A stretch of 64,000 bases of DNA from Symbiodinium natans. Lineage: Eukaryota; Sar; Dinophyceae; Suessiales; Symbiodiniaceae. Location: positions 516,940 to 580,939 of the forward strand of contig CAJNDS010002195.1 of assembly GCA_905221605.1 (NCBI GenBank), read 5' to 3'. The translations under genes and the position numbers were made by a program. This document shows positions 21,061 through 30,672 of the stretch, piece after piece (position 1 is the stretch's first letter; every line of letters starts with the position of its first letter). The notes under the pieces are model-generated. The model saw only the letters and a program-made list of their open reading frames with translations, made no database searches and was not told the origin of the DNA.

Positions 21061-23169
21061 CAGCTCAGGACCGCATTGGAGTTGGCAGCCAGTTGCGGTG
21101 ACAAGAGAAAGCTGTGGGGGCACAGATGAGCCCCATCATGGGGAGGGGGGACAAAGGGTTCAGCGGCCCTTAAACCCTAAACCCTAAGCCTATAGAACCC
21201 TGAAGCCTCAAGACCCCTAAGCCCGCATGGGCCAGAAACCCTAAACCCTAAGCTCGAAGGACTCAGGAATCCTCATGTGACAGGCTCAAAAGGTTTAGAG
21301 CATCAGCGCCACATCCCTCGAAGCCCAAAGCGCGCGTAGGGGGAAGCCATGGAGTCCCCCAAAAAGCCGCCAAAAGCCCCGCGTCGTATAGTAACAGCTA
21401 CCTTGAAGCTCAACCGTTTAGGGTTTAAGGTTTAGGGTTTAACCAAACAAAATCTCACCGAGCCATGCCTTCCTTTGGCGCCAAGCCGGAAGACCCGAGT
21501 GACCTCTCGCCGCCGAACGAGCTGGCCCAGGAAGCTCTGGCTATCTTTCGCGTTTAGGCCTTATAGGGTTTCTCCAAGCGTGTTGCAAAAAGTAGGGGCT
21601 TGGGTTTTGGGAATTGAGCTAAGAGCCAGACCACTATGGGGAGGTAGCTCAGTTTCCTGTCAATGGTTGAACTAATTAGTTCCCATGCATGCACGGTGGG
21701 AGAGAGAGAGAGAGAGAGAGAACACAGTGTGTCTTTTTGCCTTTTCTGGCTTGCAAACGTGCCAAAGGTTCCAAGGCTGTTGATGGTTGAACATAGCGTA
21801 AAGTTTTACAAAGGCTGAGGCAAGCAAGACGAGAAGCTTTCTCCATGGCACCTGTCTTTCATTAGAAACTCGTGGCTCATGAAGGCAACAGCCAGGATTG
21901 GAGAATGAGGGAGCGACAGGGAAACAAAACTTCACCTCGTAAACAAGGATGTTGAGGGAGTTTTCCTTGGCAGTTTCTTGGCATTAGATGGGTGCTTCAT
22001 GCATCCAGGATTTTACATGTCCAAGCTAGAGCGTTTTGGCGGTCTAGTGCACGAGTATACTACAGATGAACTGCCCATGTGACTCTGGGTGAGCATTCGA
22101 GCCAGTCTTGTTCTTCCTAGCGCTTACTTCGCTCCCGAGGCACAAAAAGACCCCCACGAAGAGAATCTAACAAAGGCGTCATAGAGCCCTTTGGTTGAAG
22201 GCTTCGCACGCGCCTTCGTGGAGTGCTTGGGATTCTGGACCACCTCTATAGACCCCATAGCATAGGCCTGTAGATCGTTATGGGCCCTGTAACCTGCCTA
22301 CGACAGGACCATGCCGGGCCCGGCCTAGGTGCAGAGGCGGGATTCAGGGTTGCCGGGCTTTGGGGTTTAGGGTTTAGGGTTAAGGGTTTAGGATGGGTTT
22401 CAAAAGGATGTCAGACAGAAACGTTTTAAGCATCGAAAAACCTTTTGCGAGCTACTCGGACCTGAGGCGCAGAACGTGGGGGCTGAAAGACTCTTTTGCA
22501 TCCACCAAAAACAAAGACATACAAACAATTGATATTTTTGCAGCTTGAGTCTCAAGAGTTTTACCTTTTCTGCATCCATGAATCATGCAACTGTCCAAAA
22601 AACCTAGGCTTTTAGCTACTTGGCATCCAACGTCACGAAAAATACGGTCTTATATTCAGAATCCAGAAACCATTGAAGTGTCAGAACACCTTAAAGTTTT
22701 AAGCGTTTCGAGCACCGAAACTGTGTGGGAACTACCGAGAGGCTCGGACCTGAGGCGCAGAGCCTGAGAGCCGGGACCTGAAGCCTGGGGCTTGATTTTA
22801 CGAGTACACGGCCAAGTAGATTCGGGAATATTTTTAAATGATAACTGTCATCGTGAAAACCTGTATTTTTGTGAAACCCACAAAACGCAGGCCTCCACGG
22901 CGTCCTTTTCTGTTTGGGTTTAGGGTTTGGGGTTTAGGGTTTAGGGTCTATGTAGAGATTCAGGTTTAAGGCTGCTGCCAGTGTTTGTTGTGCCAGAACC
23001 CTGGAAGGCTGCTTGTGACGTTCGTTCAAGTTGATGCACAGTGGAGGGCGGGAGTGTGGTGTGCAGTGAAGTGGGGGAAAATGAATTGCACTGCAAGCCC
23101 TCCTCATGTTCTGAATCCTCATACCATGACACTTTGGGCTCAAGATGCAGAAAGCCATGCAAATCCAGG
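21061..23169. other. No gene confidently recognised
   Basis: Short telomere-type words occur at 21172-21185, 21417-21440, 22363-22385 and 22917-22948. Two related words (CGGACCTGAGGCGCAGA at 22469 and 22745) suggest a small local duplication. A short frame at 21464 (MPSFGAKPEDPSDLSPPNEL) could be an exon but is unsupported. The last 200 bases precede the large gene at 23170 and may hold an upstream exon. Confidence 0.3.
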
Positions 23170-25716
23170 ATGTGGCTTCTCGCAAAGGCGGAAAAGGCGG
23201 ACTCTGCTGAAGTGAAAGCCATGAAAGCCAAGAAAGAAAAAAGCCCGATGCGCCAGATGAGCCAGATGAGCCAGCTGAGCCAGATGAGCCAGCTGAGCCA
23301 GTATTCTGCCTCCAGAACCAAGGGAGCTGCCGAGAGTGCAACGCCATATGACGCCAGTAAAAGAGCTGAGGCGGTGGAGGCCATACATGGAATCACAGAG
23401 CGCCTTCATGGTGAGTTCACGGTAAAGGGCCTCACAGACAAGAAGAAATTTGTCTTCCTGCCAGCTGAGGATGTGGGAGACAGGCGAAGCATACACCAGC
23501 TACGGAAGTTCTGGGGGTTAGACAAGCCGGGCTTGGTAATACAGAGTAATGACAATGTGAACTTGCCCAGCACCCTTGTTTACCAAGAGATGCTTGACGA
23601 TCTGCCAGATTTTCAGGATTTGGCAGATGTGACGCAACAAAAGGGCGACGAGCATTTGGCAACAGTGAATCACTACCTTCAAAGCCGTCTTCTCCAGACT
23701 TTTAGCAGCATTGTGGCGGCCGTTGACGCGACGGACAGCTGGATTCTTGCTAAAGGCTTCAGCTTTACGAACCATCGCTTGATCCAAGATGCTGCGAATG
23801 CCAACAGTGCTTCCCCAATCATCTTTGTTGTTGACAACCCTTCTGCCTATGTTGACTCCTGGAACCCGTCTTGGGAGCTGGCAAGTGGGGCCCTGAAAAA
23901 GCTTCGTGCTGGCGCAAAGTCCTGGAAAGTTCCTTCCGGGGAGATCATTGAGATTGACTTCCCTGAGGAGAAGCGCTTTCGGGACCAGGGTGCTCTGAAG
24001 GAATTTTCAAATTGGATATTCACAGGTGGCAGCCACTTCGTGTTCTGTGAAAACCCTTATGAGTTCAACGAGGAGTGTCTCGGCCCGTCAGGATGGATCA
24101 TGCTGGGTGGCTTTTTCCAAGATACCGCCGAGTGCCTGAAAAAGGCGATGCAGAAATTTCAGCCCTGCATACTCGTGAACAACACGGGCGGTGAGACACA
24201 GGAATACGCGCGCCTCATTGAGAGGCTAAGGGAGATTACTGCCACAAAAGGTACTTGCCACGCTGAACTCCACGAACAAGCTCAGGATCTCTTGACACAT
24301 GCTTTGCTCGGACAGCATACCCGTGAGGAGCATCGCATCAGAGACTGGGGCGCTAGACACTTGACTCTGGCCCAGGTGCTTGAGACGATAGACCTGCACT
24401 GTGAGATTCCGTGGCTTTTCCAAGATCGTATCGTTCCGGTGAACCCACTCAAGGAGTCGCCATCAGAGGTTCTCAACACTCTGTCACAGTGCTTTGCGAG
24501 CGTTTACATGAAGACTCATGAGATTGGGGCAGGACGTGCAGACCGCCAGGCTGTCCTGCATGCTTGGCATGTGCACAAGTTGCTGACGGACAACGCCGCT
24601 TTCCAGCGCAGCACCGGGGACACGATCGCGCTGATGGCCACCTTCCTGGCATTCGTGGCCACAACGTTGGCGATAGTCAGTGAGCAGCTGGATGACGAGA
24701 TGCCCGGTTTCCGGGATAGCTCATGGAGCTATTACGTTGGCAAGGCAGTTATAGTGTTGCCTGCGTTATCCACCTTGATGTCCGGAATTCTGGCTTTCGG
24801 CGGCTGGCTCGAAAAATGGTCTGCGCTGCACATGGCGTCAGCACGCATCGCAGAGCACATATATTTGTTTCGCATGCGAATGGGTCCTTACAGCCACCAG
24901 ATCTCTGACAGCCAAGGACCCGATACTGAATATTCACCCGATCTAGAACTAGAAAACAACTTGTCGGTGCGCCTGAGCCTTTGCCGCCACAAATTTTCCA
25001 GAACGGTGCAAGTAATACTGGAAAATGTGACCAAACAGGAAATGAAGACCGATGCGCTTCACTTTGAGGAGAACACGCTGGAGTTAGACAGTTATGTTAA
25101 TGCTCGGCTCTATGGTGGCCTGCGGTCAGCCCGCGTATATGGTGGCCTGCGGTCAGCCCGCGCACTTGCCTCTGTAGCTGGTGTTGAGGGCCGGCCTTTG
25201 CTTAGTGAGGATGGGGCCGAAGATGACGACAATCTTTCAACCCTTTCTAACATGGCCTACTTCCAGCACCGTGTGCACCCGTTGCTCCAGCTCAGCGCTC
25301 GGACCGCGCCACGCCTGCGCCTATGCTTCGCAGCATTGTCAGTGTTGGTGCTTGCATGTGGGGCCGTGGCCACCATCTTAGCGTCACTCGGCCTGAAAAC
25401 GTGGTTGCCCATAGCAATATCAGCTTCTGTTGCCTGTGAAGCGCTGCAGACGCATTTCGGTCTGAAGCAGTGGCTGCGAGGCACCACTGTTGCGGTGGGC
25501 AAGCTGAAGGCATTGGAGACAAGGTGGAGCTCCATGGGGCCCATCAACCAACAGCTCATGGGCGTGCGCTCCATGTTGGCAACAGTGTGTGAGGAGACGG
25601 CGCTTCAGATGGCGTCAGCTCGGGTAAGAGATAGCGCAGACCTAATGCCAAGTGAAGACACAAGTACCAGGAAGGGCTTTGAGGAACAAAGCCTCAAGTC
25701 CTTTCAAGTGCAGTAA
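23170..25716 (+). CDS. SLOG/SLATT-like multi-pass membrane protein (host)
   Basis: The frame is open upstream, but the first ATG with plausible protein after it is at 23170, giving 848 residues; an upstream exon cannot be excluded. A low-complexity MSQ/LSQ run lies near residues 32-46. The N-terminal half has Rossmann-like pieces (SPIIFVVDNPSAYVDSW, PCILVNNTGGETQEYARLIE) that recall the nucleotide-binding SLOG fold of TRPM-type proteins. Around residues 484-575 are two membrane segments followed by HMASARIAEHIYLFRMRMG, which matches the SLATT pattern (two TM helices then a helix with IY-FR-R-G-Y). A second pair of TM helices lies at about 715-758 with a similar trailing helix. In bacteria SLOG and SLATT domains occur in nucleotide-signal defence systems; the role here is inference. 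A short tandem duplication (YGGLRSAR twice) lies near residue 645. Confidence 0.55.
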   Translation: MWLLAKAEKADSAEVKAMKAKKEKSPMRQMSQMSQLSQMSQLSQYSASRTKGAAESATPYDASKRAEAVEAIHGITERLHGEFTVKGLTDKKKFVFLPAEDVGDRRSIHQLRKFWGLDKPGLVIQSNDNVNLPSTLVYQEMLDDLPDFQDLADVTQQKGDEHLATVNHYLQSRLLQTFSSIVAAVDATDSWILAKGFSFTNHRLIQDAANANSASPIIFVVDNPSAYVDSWNPSWELASGALKKLRAGAKSWKVPSGEIIEIDFPEEKRFRDQGALKEFSNWIFTGGSHFVFCENPYEFNEECLGPSGWIMLGGFFQDTAECLKKAMQKFQPCILVNNTGGETQEYARLIERLREITATKGTCHAELHEQAQDLLTHALLGQHTREEHRIRDWGARHLTLAQVLETIDLHCEIPWLFQDRIVPVNPLKESPSEVLNTLSQCFASVYMKTHEIGAGRADRQAVLHAWHVHKLLTDNAAFQRSTGDTIALMATFLAFVATTLAIVSEQLDDEMPGFRDSSWSYYVGKAVIVLPALSTLMSGILAFGGWLEKWSALHMASARIAEHIYLFRMRMGPYSHQISDSQGPDTEYSPDLELENNLSVRLSLCRHKFSRTVQVILENVTKQEMKTDALHFEENTLELDSYVNARLYGGLRSARVYGGLRSARALASVAGVEGRPLLSEDGAEDDDNLSTLSNMAYFQHRVHPLLQLSARTAPRLRLCFAALSVLVLACGAVATILASLGLKTWLPIAISASVACEALQTHFGLKQWLRGTTVAVGKLKALETRWSSMGPINQQLMGVRSMLATVCEETALQMASARVRDSADLMPSEDTSTRKGFEEQSLKSFQVQ

Positions 25717-25839
25717 AAAGCTGCATTTGTGGCTGGAAGTCTGCCAAATGGCACAAATTCCATGATGTTTTCACCATAAAGCCTGTAGCCTGTCCCTGCA
25801 CGCGGATGCCTGCATCATGAGCATCCATAGCGCGCCCAA

Positions 25840-26135
25840 GAACGGCGAAGCGGGCTTCCGGGACTACGCATACATGGGCTTTGCTTGAGATTGGAGTGGA
25901 CACATTCACGTCGAGTTGAGAAATTTCGCACAGATGCTGAAAGGCTGCGCCCAGAACAGGCTCATTTTAGTCTTGCATCAGCAAGGTCCAAGAACGGCTT
26001 CTTTACATCATTCACACCGGAGGTGGATAGTCGCTGTAACGGGCTGAAGAGCTGCAGAGGCCTTGCAACATTTGCACCTAATTCGTCCTAGCGGACAGTC
26101 GCCGTAGGAGGTTGAAGAGCCGCAAGGAGCCACCT
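25840..26135 (+). repeat. Dispersed repeat, copy D, with an upstream lipase-like gene tail
   Basis: Positions 25849-25888 encode FRDYAYMGFA and stop, close to the end of the lipase-like gene at 10.5 kb. The repeat follows: GCTGAAAGGCTGCGCCCAGA, GTGGATAGTCGCTGTAACGG, and GGACAGTCGCCGTAGGAGG at 26093. Block order differs from copy C, since two GGACAGTC-type blocks lie close together. Confidence 0.6.
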
Positions 26136-26991
26136 TAAGGTCTCGCAGGAAAAGCGGCAGCGGGCTGAGCTTGAACCCATTGCCAATCATTGCGCTCGTT
26201 GCTTTTGGGTGCCATCCGGAAGGTCAACAGATGGAGAGAGACGAGGTCCGGCTACAGTTTCTGCAAGGATCAAGTCTTGGCTTGAGTTGAATTAGGCTTG
26301 AAAGGGCAAGGGGTTCGGCTTCAAAGGCCTTCAGTAGTTGAGTTTTTCTGTGGGGTGCACGACTGAAATTTCGGCTTAGGGTCTCACTTCTCGCGTCAGA
26401 ATCTCTGGAGTGCCCAGCCCCATAGTATCCCCACAGAATCCCTTGGAGTGCCCATCCTCAGAGTACCCCCTGGAGTGCCCGTCGGACCGCGGGTTGTTAG
26501 GGTGGACAGCGTTTATCCGTAAGTCAACCGCCCTTCAGTCTCAACTGGACCGGCTTGAAACCAAGAAAACGTCGCCGGCGTCGCCCAGTGGCTTCAGGAG
26601 CTGATTTGGCCGTGGATGCTCCGCGGGACCGAGCCCGGACGCTTCTGCAGAAGTTGGACGAGCACTTCCGCCCGAAGCTTCGCACGGCATTTTCATGTAG
26701 GGGGCTTTAGCGTGGGGCTGATACGCCACTATGACTGCAAAGGGGCCTTACCCCCACAAATAGCTTTGAACAGCTGGTGCCTTTTTTGAGTTATGTTCTC
26801 TGTCCTGGTTGCAGCTGTCTTCTTTCCAACCCGCCAAACACCAAACAAGACGAGGGCTTAGGACGTCTTAACATGGTCCAAGTTCTATACGCCCCAAGTC
26901 CTACTCTAAGCCCCTAATTACGTGCAAAACAAGACAACCTAAACCCAAATCCTAATGCTTTTTTGTTTTTCTCTCTCTCTCTCTCTCCCCA

Positions 26992-27027
<36 letters not shown>

Positions 27028-27312
27028 ATGTTGGCCACAAGGTACACCCCAACCTCTCATTCGTCTGCCGCAGCCAAACACACATGTGCCCAGTGCTTGT
27101 GTTGTCATGTATACCATTCGCGGCCAGCGCTCGCTTGAGAAACCCTTTGCTTTGTGTTTGGGCAAGGCGGCTTCCTTGCGAAGACCGCAGTGTAGCTGTT
27201 GTATGCAGGTTGCAGGGGCAGCCCTACTAGTCTGCATGTCTGTGCTGAAGCCGCGGTCTGCAAAAGCTCACCAGCACATCCTTTGCCCCCGGAGCTCTTC
27301 TGACATGCTGCG
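26136..27312. other. No gene; minisatellite and segmental duplication copy 2
   Basis: Positions 26405-26490 hold three or four imperfect CCTTGGAGTGCCCATCC units, the same family as the array at 63.6 kb. Positions 26575-27065 are the second copy of the 20.6-kb duplication, including a CT tract at 26968-27028. No independent coding pattern was recognised. Confidence 0.6.
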
Positions 27313-27912
27313 ATGTGCGTGGACCATGTGCATGCTGCATCCTTGCGAGGATGGCTTTGGCAGAGGCGGGATCATCTTTCGGATTTCGTGGTAAACGACG
27401 GTTCGCAGCCGACAGCACACCTGCCTCACTGCCCGGCGCCGTGGGGGCCCTTTTTTGGGGGGGGGGGTTTTAGGCCTGGTGTCCGGGCGCACCCCCTTGT
27501 TTCCAAATCCTTTGAAGAACTCTTCGTGCCACAGAATCCACAGGCGACGACGCCCTCTGATGATGGCTGCCTCCTCGAAGTCCGGAAGTCACCGGGAGCT
27601 GCGCAGGACATTTCCCTGAACGGCAGTTCCCTGGTTGAGAGCATGCCTCCATGTAAGGATTTGATAAAAGGTGATTCTTGGTACCAGGTCCGGATGAAAG
27701 CGTACTATCATGTCACCTCATGCCATATGTGTGGCCTCCCGATTGACTTCGGCAACGCAAACTCCTGGGACCATCACTGGAGAAAGAACCCCATGATTTC
27801 GATTGGCAAGCTTTGTCAACCAGAGCCCGTGCAGTGCCTGAGAGCGCTGAGGGCGGGGGCGCTGGAACCACATCACTGTTCTCATAGGCGAGGGGTAGGG
27901 GGTAGGGGGTAG
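27313..27912 (+). CDS. Host reading frame of unknown function beside the viral insertion
   Basis: The most protein-like part is about 27486-27865 (SKSFEELFVPQNPQ, then WYQVRMKAYYHVTSCHMCGL and NSWDHHWRKNPMISIGKLC). The CHMC and DHHW words could bind metal, but no family is recognised. The N-terminal part crosses a G homopolymer at 27450 and is doubtful. The frame runs out in the G-rich minisatellite just before the viral element, so it may be the last exon before an intron hit by the insertion, or a truncated gene. Confidence 0.35.
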   Translation: MCVDHVHAASLRGWLWQRRDHLSDFVVNDGSQPTAHLPHCPAPWGPFFGGGGFRPGVRAHPLVSKSFEELFVPQNPQATTPSDDGCLLEVRKSPGAAQDISLNGSSLVESMPPCKDLIKGDSWYQVRMKAYYHVTSCHMCGLPIDFGNANSWDHHWRKNPMISIGKLCQPEPVQCLRALRAGALEPHHCSHRRGVGGRG

Positions 27913-27943
27913 GGGATAGGGGGTAGAGAAGGAGGGGGGGAGG
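27888..27943. repeat. G-rich GGGGGTA minisatellite and left target site
   Basis: Tandem GGGGTAG/GGGGGTA units run up to the left viral end. The last five bases (27939-27943, GGAGG) are repeated directly after the right viral end at 54656-54660, consistent with a 5-bp target-site duplication. In such G-rich DNA a chance match is possible. Confidence 0.7.
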
Positions 27944-28293
27944 AGTTAGTGGATACCATTTCCATTTTCTAACCATGCTCCCCCCCCTAGCACCCAAAAC
28001 CGTAACAACCTATGCCTCAACTCTAACCCAACCCAAGACCCATAGGGGGTAGCCTAGGAATAACTCACCTGAAGACCCAAAACCATAACAACCTCAACCC
28101 AATACCCACAAGATAGAACCATTAGAAGACCCATACACCACCCCATAGAAAAAACCCACTCTAAACCTCATACACCAACACCCCCATAGAAAAACCCATA
28201 TTCCCAACCTGAAATCCCTAACCCTTGAAAATGGAAATGGTATTCTCTAATAAAATATCTATAATAGGAATAAGGTTTAGGGATAAGGTAGGA
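27944..28293 (+). repeat. Left terminal inverted repeat
   Basis: About 345-350 bp match the reverse complement of 54307-54655 with only a handful of mismatches and short indels by eye. The outer end carries GGATACCATTTCCATTTTC. An inverted version (GAAAATGGAAATGGTATTC) lies near the inner end at 28228-28246, so each TIR can also fold on itself. Confidence 0.93.
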
Positions 28294-28378
28294 ATAAGAA
28301 GACCCCCTCCCGCCCACATTGCTATACCCCCCGAGGTTCTGCGGTATAACCCCGATGTTCTGCCGAGTTTTTTGACAT

Positions 28379-28525
28379 GCCCCGCCGAAACCCTTTCGAC
28401 AGCCCCGCCGAAACCCTTTCGACAGCCCCGCCTTTCGACAGCCTCGCCGAAACCCTTTCGACAGCCTCGCCGAAACCCTTTCGACAGCCCCGTCGAAACC
28501 CTTTCGACAGCCCCGTCAAAACCCT
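28379..28525. repeat. Subterminal 23-bp tandem repeat (left end only)
   Basis: Six to seven units carry GAAACCCTTTCGACAGCC followed by CCGCC, CTCGCC or CCGTC; one unit is shortened by deletion of the GAAACC part. The array is GC-rich and lies between the TIR and the first gene. I see no counterpart at the right end. Confidence 0.9.
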
Positions 28526-28556
28526 TATTGTAACATGGCGGTGGAACTGCTACAAA

Positions 28557-28586
28557 CATAACATTATAAGAAAAAATAATGTTATG
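28557..28586 (-). terminator. Hairpin after the left terminal gene
   Basis: CATAACATTAT and ATAATGTTATG form a perfect 11-bp stem with an 8-base A-rich loop, 10 bases past the stop codon of the outward-facing gene. A homologous hairpin follows the right terminal gene at 54270-54298. A role in transcript ending or processing is inference. Confidence 0.6.
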
Positions 28587-28595
28587 GTTGCGAAA

Positions 28596-29201
28596 CTATA
28601 GCGAAAACACATGCTCTACATACTCCATAATTTCTTCGGTTGTGGTGTTATAATAATCCCTCCAACCTACCAGCCAAAAATCAAAACATTCGCGTATTAT
28701 TTCCTTTACTATAACTTCCTTACTAATTTCAAAACCGTTAAATCTAATAGTAGCGGTTTTAATCTTATAATATGCGATTTCCTTAAAAACTTTTGTGTCT
28801 GATAAACGGCTTATGACACTATATGATAAACTAGCATGACATACACCGTGAAACATAAAACGCTCCCTGTCTGAATGGTTTCTGATATTTACAAAGTGCT
28901 TCATTATCTTTCGCAGTGGGTTATTTGACCTTTTGATGATGTTTTTGTATTTGCGCCTGTCCATAATTGTATCAATGTCATGGTTACGATATAGAATGTG
29001 TATTATTATCTTTTGAACTTTGTTTAGTTTTGAAAATCTGGGGTTTTCATCAAAATCTTCCATTTCCATTATCTTCTTCCTATACTTATCGCATTTATCA
29101 TATTCACATACACGATTACATATATCAATCGGCAACTTGCTATTTAACACCCTTACTTTGTTCATTTCTTCGCACTTCCAACAACTTTCAAATTTGAACA
29201 T
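28596..29201 (-). CDS. PLV left terminal gene, unknown function, paired with the right terminal gene
   Basis: 201 residues from the ATG at 29201, reading outward toward the left TIR. It has a Cys pair near the start (ESCWKCEE) and further cysteines (ICNRVCEYDKC), which may form a zinc site, then a basic helical body. Its upstream 55 bases are nearly identical to those of the right terminal gene at 53705. The leader codes PIYIN-EMF in both, but here the first codon is ATA where the right gene has ATG, so initiation probably moved to the next ATG. The terminator hairpin is also shared. Beyond the first residues the proteins have diverged. Function unknown. Confidence 0.7.
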   Translation of the reverse strand: MFKFESCWKCEEMNKVRVLNSKLPIDICNRVCEYDKCDKYRKKIMEMEDFDENPRFSKLNKVQKIIIHILYRNHDIDTIMDRRKYKNIIKRSNNPLRKIMKHFVNIRNHSDRERFMFHGVCHASLSYSVISRLSDTKVFKEIAYYKIKTATIRFNGFEISKEVIVKEIIRECFDFWLVGWRDYYNTTTEEIMEYVEHVFSL

Positions 29202-29232
29202 TTCCCTGTTAATATATATAGGTATTATTTCT

Positions 29233-29253
29233 TTAGATGGTTTTTTCTTTAGA
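29233..29253 (-). promoter_or_regulatory. Paired TCTAA motifs upstream of the left terminal gene
   Basis: On the minus strand two TCTAAAGAAA words, 16 bases apart, precede the coding region. The same pair with similar spacing precedes the right terminal gene (53678-53697). Confidence 0.45.
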
Positions 29254-29272
29254 AAATAAATTCATAAGATTA

Positions 29273-30184
29273 TTAAACTTTTAACAACTCAAATCGCAAA
29301 TATTGCCTAGTATTGCCCTCAACTCTGTAATAATTTTGCCCCAACTTATTTTCAATATTTTCTATGGTATAAATATTTTGGCTGTAATTTCCGACCCTTT
29401 CTTTTTCATTTGGTTTTCGCTTCTTAAATATCTTAACCTCGTCTCCTACATTTAGTTCAGGATAAACGCGGTTCTTCTTTCCTTTCATAGTTAAATTTAA
29501 TTTCACTTTGAATTGGTTACTGGGCTTTCGGGCTTCTTTCGGCGTAAATCCCGTTGCCGAGTGCTTCATTTGATTGTTATAGGTTAATAATATTTCTAAT
29601 ATGTAATCTGGCCATTGGAGGTTTTGTTTTCCTTTTTTCTCATCTGCTTCAACTCTCCTATACAACATATCTTTAAAAGTTCTGATGGCTCTTTCGCTAA
29701 AATTTGGGTGCGCCCTCGTTCTATGATGTTCTATGTTCTCATCCTTCAAATACTTTTGTATTGCCTCCTTGTTCAATGCGCCTTCATCGTCCGTATAAAT
29801 TATTTGAGGTTTCTTACCCATCTTGTTTAAACATTCAATCATTCCACTCGCTACATCTCCTTCTTGTTTGCTTTTTATCGGCACTACATACATGAATTTA
29901 TCAAAAACATCAATCATCAAAACACCTACCCTAAACTTTTGTTCTTTCAAATCGTTTATAAAAAACAAATCCATCTGATATTCATAAGCGGAATGAGGGG
30001 CGATAAAACTGTTTTGACCTACCGGCTTTCTTTTTTGTTCAACATTCTTTCTAAAAAACTCGTTTATATCTGCCATTGTTATGGTTTTGTCCTTCTCCCG
30101 TGCTTCGCTTAATGTCCTTTGTTTTGAACCATAACCCGCTCTATCAAAATATACATCATTAATAATTTTCTGTTTCTCACTCAT
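29273..30184 (-). CDS. int: PLV retroviral-type DDE integrase
   Basis: 303 residues from the ATG at 30184; the frame is open a little farther, but this is the first ATG. The rve catalytic core is clear: D72 in YEYQMDLFFIND, D132 in QIIYTDDEGAL and E164 in NFSERAIRTFKDML, followed by TYNNQMKHSATGFTPKEA, which is typical of transposon and Polinton integrases. The C-terminal NVGDEVKIFKKRKP segment is the usual SH3-like end. No N-terminal zinc finger of HHCC type is seen. It presumably cuts and joins the TIR ends to host DNA. It is divergently arranged with the polymerase gene, with one small gene between them. Confidence 0.93.
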   Translation of the reverse strand: MSEKQKIINDVYFDRAGYGSKQRTLSEAREKDKTITMADINEFFRKNVEQKRKPVGQNSFIAPHSAYEYQMDLFFINDLKEQKFRVGVLMIDVFDKFMYVVPIKSKQEGDVASGMIECLNKMGKKPQIIYTDDEGALNKEAIQKYLKDENIEHHRTRAHPNFSERAIRTFKDMLYRRVEADEKKGKQNLQWPDYILEILLTYNNQMKHSATGFTPKEARKPSNQFKVKLNLTMKGKKNRVYPELNVGDEVKIFKKRKPNEKERVGNYSQNIYTIENIENKLGQNYYRVEGNTRQYLRFELLKV

Positions 30185-30238
30185 ATAAATAAGTAACAAA
30201 AAATAATGATTTAATATAAATAATTAAATCATAATTTT

Positions 30239-30556
30239 CTACATTCCGCTGTTTGGCATAATCACTTTGTATTCGTTCATGTCGTATTTTGGTGCTCCGC
30301 GCTTCTTTCCGCTAGGTTTCTTATCTGTAATGATTTCATTAATCTGACTTGGTGTTAAGTCTTCCTCGCTTAAATTGTTTTCTTCTATGTATTCCTTAAG
30401 CTTCTTCTTCTGGTTGTGCCTTAAACTTGCCTCGCGCTTCTTCAGCATAAATTGCTCGTCTTCTTTCCTTTTATTGTAATAAAGCCTCTGATACAAAGCC
30501 AGTTGTTGCTTAATCTCGTCCATTGTCATATCCTCGGGACTTTTAAAATGTGTCAT
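30239..30556 (-). CDS. PLV small basic protein, unknown
   Basis: 105 residues from the ATG at 30554-30556, stop TAG. It is Lys/Glu/Gln rich, with a predicted coiled-coil in the first half (MDEIKQQLALYQRLYYNKRKE) and a LTPSQINEIITDKK segment that could be a short helix-turn-helix. It lies just upstream of the integrase on the same strand (54 bp apart) and head-to-head with the polymerase gene across about 116 bp, where bidirectional promoters would be expected. No family recognised. Confidence 0.6.
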   Translation of the reverse strand: MTHFKSPEDMTMDEIKQQLALYQRLYYNKRKEDEQFMLKKREASLRHNQKKKLKEYIEENNLSEEDLTPSQINEIITDKKPSGKKRGAPKYDMNEYKVIMPNSGM

Positions 30557-30672
30557 ATTACTATACTATATATTTATACTATTTCTTTAAATAAGTTTCT
30601 AAATATATTACGAAAATCTTTAGAAAAAGTATTTAAAAAGAAAATTTAATTTATATTGTAATTATATTGTAT

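Noticed and set aside
21636-21690. tRNA-like GGTAGCTCAGT word
   Set aside because: No cloverleaf arms or T-loop follow at the required spacing.
23041-23169. Longer N-terminus for the SLOG-SLATT-like gene starting at 23041
   Set aside because: That start would be GTG and the added residues show no protein character; an upstream spliced exon is possible but unsupported.
28379-28525. CRISPR-like repeats
   Set aside because: The 23-bp units are directly joined without spacers.
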